A DNA stretch of 64,000 nt from Sipunculus nudus (GCA_026874595.1 CM049318.1:27246956-27310955), one strand, 5' to 3'. Counted from the stretch's first letter, positions 1 through 11,653 are shown. The notes: generated from the letters alone by a model not told the origin. Translations and numbers: made by a program.

Positions 1-1130
1 CCAAACAACAAGTGTTATGCAGTAATTGTATCCACCAAAACAGAGTTTTGCGGATACTAAGATTTTTTCAGTCGGCCGCGAAGGTGTCTGGAGAACTCCT
101 CCGTAACCGCTGGGCAAAATTTTACGAAACCCAGGATTATGTTCGGGTCACATGTGAACTGCTTGGCCCCGATTTTGTTTTGACCTCTGACCTTTCCTCT
201 GCGCTTTATGTCCATTTGTGCGTTTCTTTCCACACATAAACCCACATCTGAAATGTGGAACTGTTTGACCGATCAGGCTAAAATATTTTACGTAAATGTA
301 GCCCTTGGATAGCTATATAACATACACTAAAAATGGTGGCGCTACCTGCAACAATTTTTAACTGCGTCCATCTGTTCATCTGCCTTGGGATAAAATCACT
401 CATATCTCTGCATTGGTTGAACTTATCCACCTGAAAATCGGCACGCGTATAAATACTGGATAGCTTTCTTGATTTTATGACAGGTGGCGCCACCGACTTT
501 CACGTTTACCCTACAGACATCCGAGCTCATATCTCGGGAACCGTCTGAACGATTGGGCCAAAATTTGCATGTGTATAGATCTCACATAGCTCTTTATCAT
601 ACACAAAACTGGTGGTGCCACTTGCAACCATTTTTGCACAGCGTCCGTCTGTTTGTCTGCCGTGGGATAAAATCACTCATATCTCGGCAGTGGTTCGACA
701 TTTCCACCTAAAATTTTGCAGGTTTATACATCCTGGATTGCTTTCTCGATTTTGTGACAGGTGGAGCCACCTACATTCACGTTTACACTACAGACATCCA
801 AGCTCATATCTCGGGAACCGTTTAACCGATTTGGCCAAAATTTTGCATGTGTATAGATATCACATAGCTCTTTATCATACACAAAACTGGAGGGGCCACC
901 TGCAACCATTTTGCACAGCGTCTGTCTGTTTGTGTGCTGTGGGCTAAACTCGTTTCTCTGTAGTGGTTTGACTTATCTGCCTTAAGATTTTGCGTGTTTA
1001 TACACCTTGGATTGCTTTCTCGATTTTTTTTGGCAGGTGGCGCCACCTAAATTTATGTGACAGCTTTCTGCATTTGTGGTAGGTGGCGCAACCTACATAT
1101 ACATTTTGGCTGCAGACATCCATGCTAATA
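1..1130. repeat. Diverged tandem repeat, about 290-bp unit, GGTGGCGCCACC family
   Basis: Successive units share the words 'cagacatcc-agctcatatctcggg', 'gccaaaattttgcatgtgta', 'tctttatcatacacaaaactgg' and 'gacaggtggcgccacc'. The first word starts near 513 and 793 and again, diverged, near 1112. The palindromic core GGTGGCGCCACC or a one-base variant occurs near 485, 760 and 1035. Short ORFs here are by-products of the repetition. I see no gene. Confidence 0.75.
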
Positions 1131-1510
1131 TGCAACACACCTCACTCTATTTCCCCTTGCCACTCAATCCATGCCTCACTTCACCTGTTCCACTCTGATT
1201 TCAGCGGATACACATAGTCGCTTGTCGACTACCTGTATTCTAGTTGTTATTGTTTTTACTGTATCTCCTTAATTGTAATGCTGTTCCACTCCAATATAGA
1301 ACACTTCCTTGAAAAAGTAATTCAAGGTTTAATCCAGAAGATGCCATGATGTGTTAATATAGCATGTTTAAAGAAATCAAATTTTCTTTTAAATGGTTTT
1401 AACAAATTAAGATAATTAAACCCATCAGTATGCATAAATTTATGAAATATGAAGCAAATTATGGATAAATAAAGGCCCAATTTAGAATTGTAAAATCTGA
1501 ATCAAGTATT
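1131..1510. other. AT-rich interval without a recognisable feature
   Basis: I see no ORF with protein-like composition, no splice-bounded exon and no clear inverted repeat here. It separates two repeat blocks. Confidence 0.5.
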
Positions 1511-2600
1511 GTTTTTTAGCGAACCTGTAAGCTTATGCGATGGTGCGTCGTCGTCCATCGTGCGTCCTTTGTCGTGCATCGTGCGTCGTCTGTATGTTAA
1601 CCATACCTATCTCAAAAACGGCAGGAGCTAGCATCACCAAATTTTTTGCAAACAATCAGTCATCCAAAAAACTATTTCGGATTTTGTTTATTTTTTTCTA
1701 CCTGCATTTTCTTAGATTTTATAGGGAAAAGCTAAAAAAGCTTTAAAAATCTTCTTCTCCAAAACTGTCCAGCAAAATTGTCCAATATTTCACAGAAATG
1801 ATCCCTGGAAAATTCTTTCTCAAGTTTGTTGGAATGGTTCCAGTTTGGAGATTTTTGGCCGAGATACAGGAGGTTGAACTTTGTTAACTGTGCAAAAAAG
1901 CATATTAAAATTTAAATCTCAGAAACGGCTTTAGCTATCTTCACCAAATTTTTTGCCAATGTTGGTCACATAGGTCATATTTGAAATTGAGGTATTGGTG
2001 GCGCCACCTGCATCGGCCTTTTTTAACAGGGCCTTCAGTGCCTGTATCACACTGAGGGCTACAAAAAACTTCTTCTCTGAAACCATATGGCCAAAATGTT
2101 TAATATTGCACAGAAATGATCTGAGGGTAGTGCTTTCTGAAGTTTTTAAATGGTCTCTTTTAAGTGACGTTTGGCTAAGTTACGGGAAGCTGAATTTAGT
2201 CATATGCCATAACAGCCAATTTTAGTTCAGTGGCTACAAAGATCTTCTTCTCAAAAACTACTGGGCCAAATTCTTAAATCTCACACATTAATTATTCTCT
2301 GATGTTGATAATTCAAGTTTGTTCAAATGGTTTTGGTTCAGTGCTTTTTGGCTGAGATACGGGAAGCTGAACAGCCAGTTTGCTGTATCGTCCTATATGA
2401 GTTATTAACCTGCAAAACGTTTTTTGACTGATGCCACTGAAGCCAGTTTGTTAAATATTTTACAAGAATAATTCCTACAATAATTCTTATAATAATTGTC
2501 ATAAATGGTTCCACATGAATAATACTTGCTGAATTATGGAGATTGAATTGAGTCATTTTACCATATATGTTAGCTGTGTGATGCTGTTACATCTAGCCAG
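1511..2600. repeat. Second diverged tandem repeat block
   Basis: The block opens with a CGTCG-rich stretch (1540-1590). It then repeats diverged motifs such as 'tctcaaaaacggc..agctagc/atcaccaaattttttgc', 'cttcttctc-aaaact' and 'gagatacgggaagctgaa' at roughly 300-bp spacing. One GGTGGCGCCACC core lies near 1998, linking it to the block at 1-1130. No coding potential beyond short chance ORFs. Confidence 0.6.
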
Positions 2601-2950
2601 TTTATCAGCATCTATTACATCATGCCACTAGACATTTAGATTATAGGTTTTCTTTGGTTAATATTGACAAGAAAGATTTTTTAAAAGCTTTTAAAAAATT
2701 TAGATTTATGATTTAAGTTATTCATCATTCCAGGCAATGTTACAATCATGGATATTCAGCTTTCTGTGGCTATATAAAAACAACTGTACGTGGATTATAA
2801 AATATTGGTATCCCTACTAAACTTAATTCAAGAATTTGCCATCAATGAGATATATATCTGTATTTTAATTTTGCATTCAGTATGCATCCGTAATAATTTT
2901 ACATATATTCCTGATTTATTTTTTATAAAAGTCAGCTGAAAAGCATTTTG
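2601..2950. other. AT-rich interval without a recognisable feature
   Basis: No supported gene, splice-bounded exon or repeat seen. Confidence 0.4.
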
Positions 2951-3440
2951 TATTGGGAAAATCAATTTCAAAGTTATTTCAAGTAGGGACCGCTTTTGTG
3001 TTCAGATGGCAGCACTTGGTCTACCATTGGCAGATTGACAGTGCCTTGATGTTGGCCATTAGCCAAGATGATGTCAGCTCTATAAATAGTTTTGGCACAG
3101 TGCCAGGATTGGAAGAAGTGCAGCAAGGTATAGGTCAAGAGTTCACTCAGTGCAGTAGCTGCATTCTATTTATAGCTTTGGCAGACTGCTCACTGCATCA
3201 TATTTGGCACCAAAGTTCAGCCTGAATCTATTTATAGCTTTGGCAGACTGCCAACTCTGTCAGATTATGCAACAGGTCAAGAGTTCACTCAGTGCAGTCA
3301 GGTACAGGTCAAAAGTTCACTCAGTCTAGCCAGGTGCAGGTCAAGAGTTCACCCAGTGCAGTAGCTTGAGGCAGCAATTTGTCACAGGTCACTCGGGGGC
3401 AACTGCCTTACTCACCTAAGCCTTGTTAGCCCAGTGTATC
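2951..3440. repeat. Short local direct repeats
   Basis: The words 'ggtcaagagttcactcagtgcag' and 'tatttatagctttggcagactg' recur several times, with spacings of roughly 30-170 bp. The 90-aa ORF in this stretch (2953-3225) is built from these words, so I do not call it a gene. Confidence 0.6.
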
Positions 3441-3960
3441 AAACTATGGAGAAGTTTGATGTATTGGACCGGTTTTTTTTACCTGTCTATGCGTCTTTGA
3501 TGGTATTCTCATTTATAAGACAGGTGTTGCCACGTACATTGACTTTTGCAAAGTGTATGTACCTGCTTATTTCTACAGAGGAATTTGATATATCAGCCTG
3601 AAATTGGGCATATTTATACATATTGAATAGCTTTTTCGTACACAAGACTGGTGGTGCCACCTACAATAATTTTTGCACAATGTGTGTCCCTGCTTATTTC
3701 TCAGGAGGGGTTTGATATATCAGTCTGAAAATTGGCATATGTGTATATCTCTGATAGCTTCAAAGTATACAAGACTGGTGGTGCCAGCTACAATCTGTTT
3801 GTGTTGTGTGCACCTATGCCAGAATTTCAGCAGTGATGTTTGTGTAATTGTTTCTTATTCAAAATGTTTAGTACTTGCATTGTTCATATACATGAAAAGT
3901 AATGGTCCAGCATTGAAGCATTATACCTGGTGTATTTCCCAATGCACTGGTTCGCATTAG
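3441..3960. repeat. Tandem copies related to the 1-1130 family
   Basis: Units of about 125 bp contain 'gtacacaagactggtggtgccac', 'gtgtgt-cctgcttatttct' and 'ggtttgatatatcagcctgaaa'. The GGTGGTGCCACC word is a one-base variant of the palindrome in the neighbouring block, so this is probably the same broad repeat family. Confidence 0.6.
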
Positions 3961-4767
3961 GCCTGTAGGCCTTGTTTATATATTTATTGTTTTGCAAATT
4001 AAAGATTTATTTTTGTTGTAAAAAATAAATATATATTTGTATGCATGATGTGGTGTTTCCTGATTGAGATTTATGATGATGCAATTTAGAATTATAAATT
4101 AACTTTTATATAGATATATAGATTATATTGGAAATGTATGAAAATTTAAACTTAACATAAAAAAATGATTTGATAATAAAACAAGGATCTAATTCAAACA
4201 TTTGTTCATTATTTTCCTGCCACTGCAGAATTGGAGATCAGGCTTTGTTTGCCCTGTATGTATATGCAGAAGTGTTGTTAATCCAACCATCCCCCCCCCC
4301 CCCCCCCCCCAGCTGCCATTGATTCCTTTGCACCTGTGCACTGGGACATTAGTTTTAAATTGAAAATGTGTTAAATCTATTGGAAAAAAAATAATTGGAT
4401 TAGAAAAAATTAAGATCTGATTGAAACATATTCTTTCCTCAGGAAAATGGAACATAAAGTGATCAGCTCTGTCTGTCCATCATCTCTCTGTTTTCCTTAA
4501 ATATATATATATTATGAAATTTTTCCTATAAGCACTGTTGAAATAACTTTCATATGCTGTATGTGTATGGATTTAAGCTATTAAAGTCTGAAATTTGAAA
4601 GCAACTTATATATTCAGTTGAGTAATATTGCATATGTTAAACTTTAATCCCATCATTCCACTAAACCCCCCCCCCCCCCCCCCCGACCACCACAACCAAG
4701 TCCTTCCATCTGTGGACTGGGGATATTTCAACTGTATACATTTTATAAAATATAAAAAATACATATG

Positions 4768-4814
<47 letters not shown>

Positions 4815-4829
4815 CATTTTTTTTTTGCT
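3961..4829. repeat. Low-complexity interval: two poly-C runs and a (TA)n tract
   Basis: Poly-C runs lie at about 4291-4310 and 4666-4684, and (TA)n at about 4776-4809. ORFs crossing them (poly-Gly/Pro or YIYIYI) are artefacts of simple sequence. No gene seen. Confidence 0.7.
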
Positions 4830-5395
4830 AGGCTTATTTATGAGACCTTTAAAGATGCGGTCATCCCTTAACAGGTCTCAAATTGTAACCATTGGTCCTA
4901 GAATCTTAAAGCTTGACATCCAGGGAGATCTGTAAAAAGTCTCCTCAGAAACGTGAATTAAGGTCTCTGTTAATCATATTTTCTGAGCTATGGGGCTTAT
5001 AAGCACCCCTCAGAATAATTGAAAATTTGATACCAAAGTAGGGCACAAATCATAACCATGGGGCCCAGAATCTTCTAACTTGACATCCTGAGAGTTCCTT
5101 AAAAGTCCCCCCCCCGAAACCTGAAATTGGGTCACAGTGACCTATATTCTCAGAGTTTTGGGGTATGTTTGAGCATCCCAGAAATAATGCAAAATACACA
5201 AAAATTGCCAGATTCCTCATGAAAGGTTGGTTGGATTGACATCAAATTTGTTTTTATAGGTCTTGATGAACTTAAGCTAATATGCTTGAACAATGATGCC
5301 TCCTATCTTAATTAGTTGTCTGTGCAAGGACATATTATCAACATTATCAAAGTGTCAGTTGGCTGAGCGCCGTGACCCATGGGTCACTTGTTAGA
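4830..5395 (-). repeat. Minus-strand copy of the 50.3-55.1 kb satellite element
   Basis: Read on the minus strand this begins 'caagtgacccatgggtcac-gcgctcagc', the same start as the plus-strand element at about 50354. It then carries about two units with 'agattctagg', 'gatttgtgccc', 'agctcagaa-atatg-ttaacagagacc' and 'taaaggtctca'. It is therefore a short, inverted copy of the large array far downstream. Confidence 0.75.
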
Positions 5396-6029
5396 TGAAG
5401 TTTTCATTCCAACCTTGTATCTTTCTCATATTTTTCAGTGAGGAAGAATTCTGTTCTTTTTAAGGTCACTGGGCCTTTGATTTTCAAGGTCAAATCAGCG
5501 TAAATATTGGTTATTGAGACTCCAATAGCTTTAGGAGCATACCATATCGTCCCTTAAATTTACTACAATCATTGCTTCAACCACAGTCTTGGAGGAGTTT
5601 TTAAACTGGTAACCTTGACCTCGATCTTCATGTTCAAATCTAAAGGGTGTCATGATATGCTTCAGAAGAAGGGGACCCGTCTGGGAATACCGAAGGCATC
5701 TCTGACGCCAGAAATATTTAGTTTTCATTTAATTTCACATACGAGTTGATATTAAAAAAATTACTCAAACTTTTATTTATATGACATGTATGGACCACCT
5801 GGTCAGGGTTCTAGGTGCATTCTCGGTTGATTTCTTGATTTTTTTTATGCCTTCTTCATTCTTGAAGTCCATTCTTAAAATTTCGAATTCATCAATATTT
5901 TTGTGTTTTAGTTATGTCTTGTTATGTAGGGTGATAACCTTGAAATAATGTGATGAGAAAATAGGAGTCACCTTGTTTGGCAAGATGTGTAATGTGTCCA
6001 CATGCATGATCAATAAAAGAAACAATTGT
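5396..6029. other. Interval without a recognisable gene
   Basis: There are diverged fragments such as 'aaggtcactgggcctttgattttcaaggtc', but no supported gene or clean repeat boundary. Confidence 0.4.
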
Positions 6030-6324
6030 AACACAACATTTATTACATACTGGATGTTCTAATCCCTGGATATATAATTCAGTACATGAACATGACACCG
6101 TTATTCAACAGTAAACAGCAAGCACGGCATATAATACTTTTTTATCACAGCTAGCGTAGTTTATACAGTCACAGCGGGCCATCCAGCATCACTTGATAAA
6201 TTCATCATCGGTATAATCAGGCAACCTCACAGGCCTGTAGAACGCTGCACCCAGATGTCCACTTGGTACACAATGTTAATACTTTGCAGATGCAAATCAC
6301 ACCGTGAGCCAGTACCGCAAAGTG
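6030..6324 (-). other. Candidate 3'-terminal exon with poly(A) signal
   Basis: On the minus strand an acceptor-like ...CTTTCAG lies just upstream of 6324, and an AATAAA lies at about 6039 followed by T/GT-rich sequence. One frame ends ...YRPVRLPDYTDDEFIK with a stop at 6191-6189 but has an upstream in-frame stop. Phase 0 from the acceptor gives a 35-residue Cys-rich peptide ending at 6217. It lies 1.7 kb beyond the gene A tail exon, so it could be an untranslated or alternative last exon of that gene, or belong to an unrelated transcript. The frame cannot be chosen from sequence alone. Confidence 0.25.
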
Positions 6325-7311
6325 CTGAAAGAAGATATGCATATATTTTATGAATTTTTTTACCCAAAACTTTCAAAGGCAAAACTTTGTGTGAACTCTG
6401 CATTCGTACATTTTAGCGTAACTTCCCTGTTTATCTAGGTTGCATATGTTAATTCATTGCATTTACAGAAATACCCACATACGGGCCTTACTCAATACAT
6501 ATAAACTCATGAAATCTTATTTCTTATATGTACATGTATCAACAGAAATGTTCCCTAAATTTCCCTAGAACAGAAAAATTCCCTAAATTGACTAAATTGG
6601 CCGTTGTTACCCCCAAGCCTCAAATTGCCACTTCAATAAAACAAGAAATGCACGCTTCCGCCAGGGGTCGTTTTATTCAAAATACGCCTCTTCCTGTTTA
6701 GGATTGTTGGACGACAGGCTAACACGCCTTAACTGTCGAACTATTTAAAAAATAATAATATATAATTAATTAAAAAGACTTCTGTGTATATTTTACATAT
6801 ACACATGCTTACCAAATATTACTGATTGCATCGCCCTTTTATAAAAAAAAAATATTCGCTTACATGTCATTTGCTTTGTAACAACATATTTTAATGACAT
6901 ATATCTGATCGTTTCCCTATATTTAGTCTTTACCGAAGTTAAAGGTGTGTTTATAAGCTATTGTTGGGAAAAGATTTCCTTACCCAAACAGCAGAGTTTT
7001 ACTTTTATGAGTACGATTTGGCGCAAAGTACAAGAAACGACCATCTCCAACTTTACCTACAGGACTTGGAGTTACTTAAGAAATAACTACTTTGTATATC
7101 AGCAGGTTTGCTCGGCTGACAAATCTCAAATAAAAAGCATCTAATTTAGATATCTGTTCAGGTTGAAAATCACTGTGACACTCAGCCACGACGAATGTTC
7201 TAATCATGTAACTGTGTGCCATATTTATATAATGCCAGTCCGTAACGACAACAAAAAGTTTATAAAAATAAAGAGTTGCTTCAGCAATACTTCTGTATCA
7301 CACTCTATACA

Positions 7312-7312
<1 letters not shown>
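6325..7312. other. Intergenic or intronic sequence, no gene recognised
   Basis: AT-rich sequence; the short ORFs have no domain-like composition. Confidence 0.4.
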
Positions 7313-7368
<56 letters not shown>

Positions 7369-7376
7369 TATATATA
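7313..7376. repeat. (TA)n microsatellite
   Basis: About 64 bp of near-perfect TA dinucleotides. Confidence 0.9.
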
Positions 7377-8028
7377 ACAAATTATCACAGTTTCTTCATA
7401 AACAGGTGTAAAACAATCTTCCTAGAAGTCGAATCAGTTTCTACATATTTGTGATGATCCACCTAAAAATACATTAATGACTTATGTATAACAAAGCTAT
7501 ATAAATAGAGTTGTTTTAACCAAACCATATTACTACAAACCAAACCTTTCCGTAAACTATCTATCTGTAAAAAAAAGTATCAGTTTCTTCACCAACAGGT
7601 GTAAAACAATCTTACAATAATCAAATCAGCTTCTAAAAAGAGTTATCATACATTTAAATAATACAAGATATAATGATTAATGAAAAACGATCGCGGTATT
7701 AATAGACATTGTTCATTCAAAAGCAATGCAGTGCGGTACAGCATGAATAAAGAGAGTACATGTTATGTTATAACGGTACATGATAGTGAAACCATCACTT
7801 TAAAAAGTTCAGTATCCAGTTTACCTAAACTGTTTGCCTCTATGTGCCTCTATGTGGGCCTTTTGGGGAAAAAAAAGAATAAATAAGCGCTAAAATTCCC
7901 ATCTCCAGCTATAGTGTGATGTACAGTACATTTTGAACGGTAAGCCAGATCTTACACTGTGGTTATATGATTTCAGTTATTTATAGGATACACGCTGTGA
8001 CGTCACTCATACGTGCAACCATAGCAAC

Positions 8029-8148
8029 CTACAGCCCCGTACCAAATACTAGAGTCAGTATTGTGGCGACTCCTATGGTTGTCAGAACTGTTTTGATGCA
8101 GGATTCCGTGGATGCCTCCTTGGACTGGAATAATTTCAGGAAATAGTC
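8029..8148 (-). CDS. Gene A exon 2: end of BH2 and C-terminal membrane anchor of CARD/Bcl-2 protein
   Basis: On the minus strand the polypyrimidine acceptor ...TTTTTTTCAG ends at 8149. The exon then reads 39 codons plus TAG (8031-8029) in phase 0, matching the phase-0 donor after NGGW in exon 1 at 9712. It begins DYFLKLF, which fits the position held by the D-x-F-V-E-L-Y part of BH2 in BCL2 relatives. A polar stretch follows (QSKEASTESCIK), then a hydrophobic end of about 19 residues (VLTTIGVATILTLVFGTGL). This is a typical Bcl-2 tail anchor for the outer mitochondrial or ER membrane, with no charged residues after the anchor. The gene B tail and the orphan tail share the TIGVAT core. The joined protein would be 415 aa. 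The 3' end is unresolved; I see no strong poly(A) signal just downstream. Confidence 0.85.
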   Translation of the reverse strand, partial: DYFLKLFQSKEASTESCIKTVLTTIGVATILTLVFGTGL

Positions 8149-8352
8149 CTGAAAAAAAGCACAAATAACCATATTATATTCATGGTGTCATGGCGTTCAT
8201 GTTTAAGGCACCAACGAACATAATTCCTGATTATCACGGGACTAAATTTATATAGCCCTTTCCCCATTAATATTAGAGAAATGTGCATTATACAGTATTA
8301 ATATAATATAATATAATATAACATACCAACATTAAACAATGCAAGGTTTACG

Positions 8353-8428
<76 letters not shown>

Positions 8429-9540
8429 CATCAATCAACCATGAGGGTTCAGCGCTGCTTCACGAGTTTGGACTGTGTACCCGAGCAGTAGTGAATTCAT
8501 GAGCTCACTGTGTATAATCACTCCGATGAAAAAAAGCAACGTTAGTAACGTTACACGAGCAGCATACCGGTATTTTATACACGCTTATTTTCAAACAGTC
8601 AATTAATGAAGTTAATGAAGTAGACCTCTGCATTGCTAGAGGTCACAAGGGGAGGTTGTTTCCCAGAAACTTGACGGAAATCCCAGTTTGTCAAAATTGC
8701 TCTTTCATGCCACGACAACAACTATTGACTTTTTTCATGGTTGGACTGTCCCATTATTCAGATAAATAAAAGAAAGGCTTGGTCTCTGGTCATGATGTTT
8801 TATTTATACTGAAGATAACCGGTGCGTATAAAATGCCACAGTATATAAACATCCTGTGAAAGGTTAACATTATTAGCAGCAATCACTTGACACTGAGTGT
8901 GTGTGTGGGGGGGGGGGGGGGGGGGTAATCTGTCGTTTTAACATATCGATAACTGGTTTTTCTTACTTTCAGTGGTTATTTTACCCAAAATATGCCCTAA
9001 ATATTACTTTTTAAACATTTCGAACTGATACCCATACAAAGAGAGCATATAAGTGGAAGCAAGATGTTACTTAATGTTTGAAAATATATTTACGGCGGAA
9101 ACGGGATATTTTGGTAAATAGGCACTCCAAATAAGGAAAACAGTTCGATATACGATAAAATGTCAAAATGACAGTGGCGAGGTTCCTCGCCCTCCCCCAC
9201 ATTGTGTCAAGTGTCAAATCATAGTTTCAAGTCAACACCCCTTTTTTACGCTTCTTCCCCCAGCAATTTCCCACAGCAAGAGGTAGATATATTACAAACC
9301 AGTTTAATATCAGTTGAATTATTTTAAATTGAAATTTCAGAATCGATCATCCTCTGACGGAATTTTAACGAAAAATATTTTTTTTTTCGGAATAAGTGTC
9401 TATATGTAAAATGTTACGGAAGTCAGTTTGCAGTTTGCAGTCGGGACCGCTGAAAAGTCCGTTATAGATGGTGATTCTAGTATGGAAATATACGTAAGAT
9501 GAGCTCCCCTACATGCAATATAACATGTCCATTTTGTAAA

Positions 9541-9587
<47 letters not shown>

Positions 9588-9711
9588 GTGTGTGTGTCCC
9601 TCATGCGGGCGTGTATTTCTAACTGTAGGTTCAAATCTATTACTTTAGTATATTTTGTATATATTACGTTTTTCGTTTGTTGCGCTGGTAGATTACACTC
9701 GTTTTACTTAC
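8149..9711 (-). other. Gene A intron 1 (1.56 kb)
   Basis: The intron runs from GTAAGT at 9711 to ...TTTTTTTCAG at 8149 on the minus strand. It contains (TA)n at 8357-8425 and 9545-9586 and a poly-G run at about 8907-8927, which are repeats rather than genes. The position, directly after the BH2 tryptophan, matches the intron of vertebrate BCL2 and BCL2L1 as I know it. Confidence 0.85.
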
Positions 9712-10839
9712 CCATCCTCCATTGTTATAGATCCAATTCCCGAGCTTGTTCTGGAGGCAGAACACCAGGACACTGCTAAGTATTTCTCTTAGCGCCACCG
9801 GATCCTCCTTGGTCATGTGTTTTTTCTCCTTCCATTCATCCGTCTTCCGTCTAGCTACCCAGCTGATGAAGCTGCAAAAAGCGATGATTCGACCCCAGTT
9901 GATGTTACTTTCCCTGAACAACTCCTCTCTTACACGGATAATGTTTTCTAAGCGATTCAGATTGCTCATATCGAAACCATCCCCTATTTCTTTGAAGAAA
10001 GCAGATTTTTGCTTCAACAGTTCAGTAGCCAGCCGTCGCATGGTGGCTTTGTATTCGTTCTGCGTGTCTGCGGTGTCGGAAGGTTCTATATCTGACAGAA
10101 AATTGACAATATCTACCGCCACGTCTTTGCTTATATCTTGAACAATGGACATTTGTCCCTCATCAGCAGTTTTGGTTTCACCAGCAGTTTTGGTTTCACC
10201 AGTTATAGCCTTGGACTTGACCATGTTTTCCAATATGCTGACCCCTCTGGATTTTATATCTTCCAAAGTAGGCGAGGAGCCATTGTTTGTATTATTTCTG
10301 TCACTCAGTTGTTGTTTGATAACATTTTTCATGTAATCATTAATTACTGGGATCAAACTCTTCCAGGTGATGATCTGCTCAAGAAGACCGTTGTCGGGAA
10401 AATCTTTAAAAGCTTGAAGAGCCCTCACCTCTGCCTGCATCTGTATCAGCTGTTCGGCCTGAATCCACAATTGGTGTTTGAGGGATTGCAAGCTTTCTGA
10501 CTGGATAACGGCTGACCGGAAGTCGGCTGCTTCTTCTGTGGTCAGCGTCCCGGGGTCGTAACCATCCAGCTTGTCTGCCAGCTGCTTTTTGTCTAATTTA
10601 TTAATGAGGGTGTCCACTAATATCTTATACGCTCTCTTTGTATTTTTTTTACGCATGAACACACGGAGGAATTTCAAGTTTTTGTCCCTTTGGCTTTCCT
10701 GTTCGGAGACAAGTTCCTCTTCGTCACTGTCAAACACCCCAGCTTCATACATATGTTCCGCCATTACCTCCCCGTCAAGACTTGTCAATATGTCATTGAA
10801 ATTTCCTATAATTCGCTTTCTGCAGCACTGGTCATCCAT
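9712..10839 (-). CDS. Gene A exon 1: CARD plus Bcl-2 homology protein
   Basis: This exon holds 376 codons, starting at an ATG in strong context (CACCATGG). Residues about 5-92 read as a CARD: helix-rich, with RIIGNFNDILTSLDGEVMAEHM, a D/E-rich turn, RDKNLKFLRVF and AYKILVDTL at the expected spacing. Residues 105-182 are a helical middle region also found in gene B. A low-complexity linker follows with GETKTA twice (214-225). Residues 240-255 (VAVDIVNFLSDIEPSD) resemble the BH4 helix. Residues 262-282 (EYKATMRRLATELLKQKSAFF) sit where BH3 should be but lack the usual Gly-Asp. BH1 is clear at 306-326 (ELFRESNINWGRIIAF). BH2 begins at 365 (NKLGNWIYNNGGW) and is cut by the intron. Likely a CARD-bearing regulator of mitochondrial apoptosis or of a CARD signalling platform. 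Pro- or anti-survival activity cannot be told from sequence. Reading on past the donor adds 15 intron-encoded residues and then a stop. Confidence 0.93.
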
Positions 10840-11115
10840 GGTGAAACAGTGATTCCAACTGCTCTCGTACGTAACAATCCTGCGGGTCTTATAGCTCAGA
10901 GTTATTTTTGCTGTAACTGAATTTCTACCGAATTAGAGGAGACAGATAAATTGAGGCTACGCAAACAGAAATTCCCACAGACACAGCCCCCGCAAAATGA
11001 GGTCTGTGTATGTACACATCTGATGCCTCACAATGCCAGCTTTTCTTACGGACTTCCAGGATCTGCGGAAACCTCACGTGATTGTGGGGATTTTATGGAA
11101 AGTGAAACCCCCCAA
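10840..11115 (-). promoter_or_regulatory. Upstream region of gene A with IRF-like, kB-like and weak TATA-like sites
   Basis: Upstream of the ATG at 10839, GAAAGTGAAACC at 11098-11109 fits the IRF/ISRE core GAAANNGAAA. The minus strand at 10976-10967 reads GGGAATTTCT, one base short of a standard kB decamer. GCTATAAGAC at about 10895-10886 is a weak TATA candidate that would give a very short leader. The matches are seen in the sequence; function is inferred, and such short words also occur by chance. Confidence 0.3.
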
Positions 11116-11315
11116 AAAGCCGAATATACAATAAAATGAAAAATTTCCTATATCCCAAATTAATTCTGATTTCAATGTTGATAGCATTTTTGCACATTTG
11201 CTTTATTATTATGGATAAATGGTGTAATTATGTAACGTCTAACAAACCCATAAAACCACGGTGTATTCACTTGGCTGCGGGTACCATTAAGTCGTTACTC
11301 GCTTTATTAAGGATA

Positions 11316-11653
11316 TATACAGGGGCGTCAATATAGGGGGATTGGGGGTATATATACCCCCCACTTTTTGGCAAGGGGGGGGGGGGGGGATGGTCAATGT
11401 AATCATCCCCCCACTTTTCAGAGAATAATATTATAATATTGCGAATGAAATATATTAATAAATAGAATTAAAAACTTCGGATCCATTTATTAAAAAAATG
11501 TTACGCCTAAACCTTGCTTAGAATTCACAAAATAACTTATTTTCTAAAACATTATAATAATTTGAAATATGATATATATATTTATATATATAGTTTAATA
11601 TGTCACTCAGAGACGCTGAAAAAGGTCTATACATATATATATATATTTGTGTT

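Noticed and set aside
2953-3225. A 90-aa ORF
   Set aside because: It is built from local direct repeats, with no domain and no splice or transcription signals that I can see.
9664-9711. The 15 residues after NGGW as the true C-terminus of gene A
   Set aside because: A consensus donor follows W376 and a matching phase-0 tail exon with a membrane anchor exists at 8148. The extra residues are intron read-through, though a retained-intron form is possible.
9746-10852. Plus-strand ORFs of 63-131 aa opposite gene A
   Set aside because: Shadows of the CARD/Bcl-2 exon on the other strand, with no domain of their own. The same holds for 29900-30888 opposite gene B and for the antisense ORFs under the ankyrin gene.
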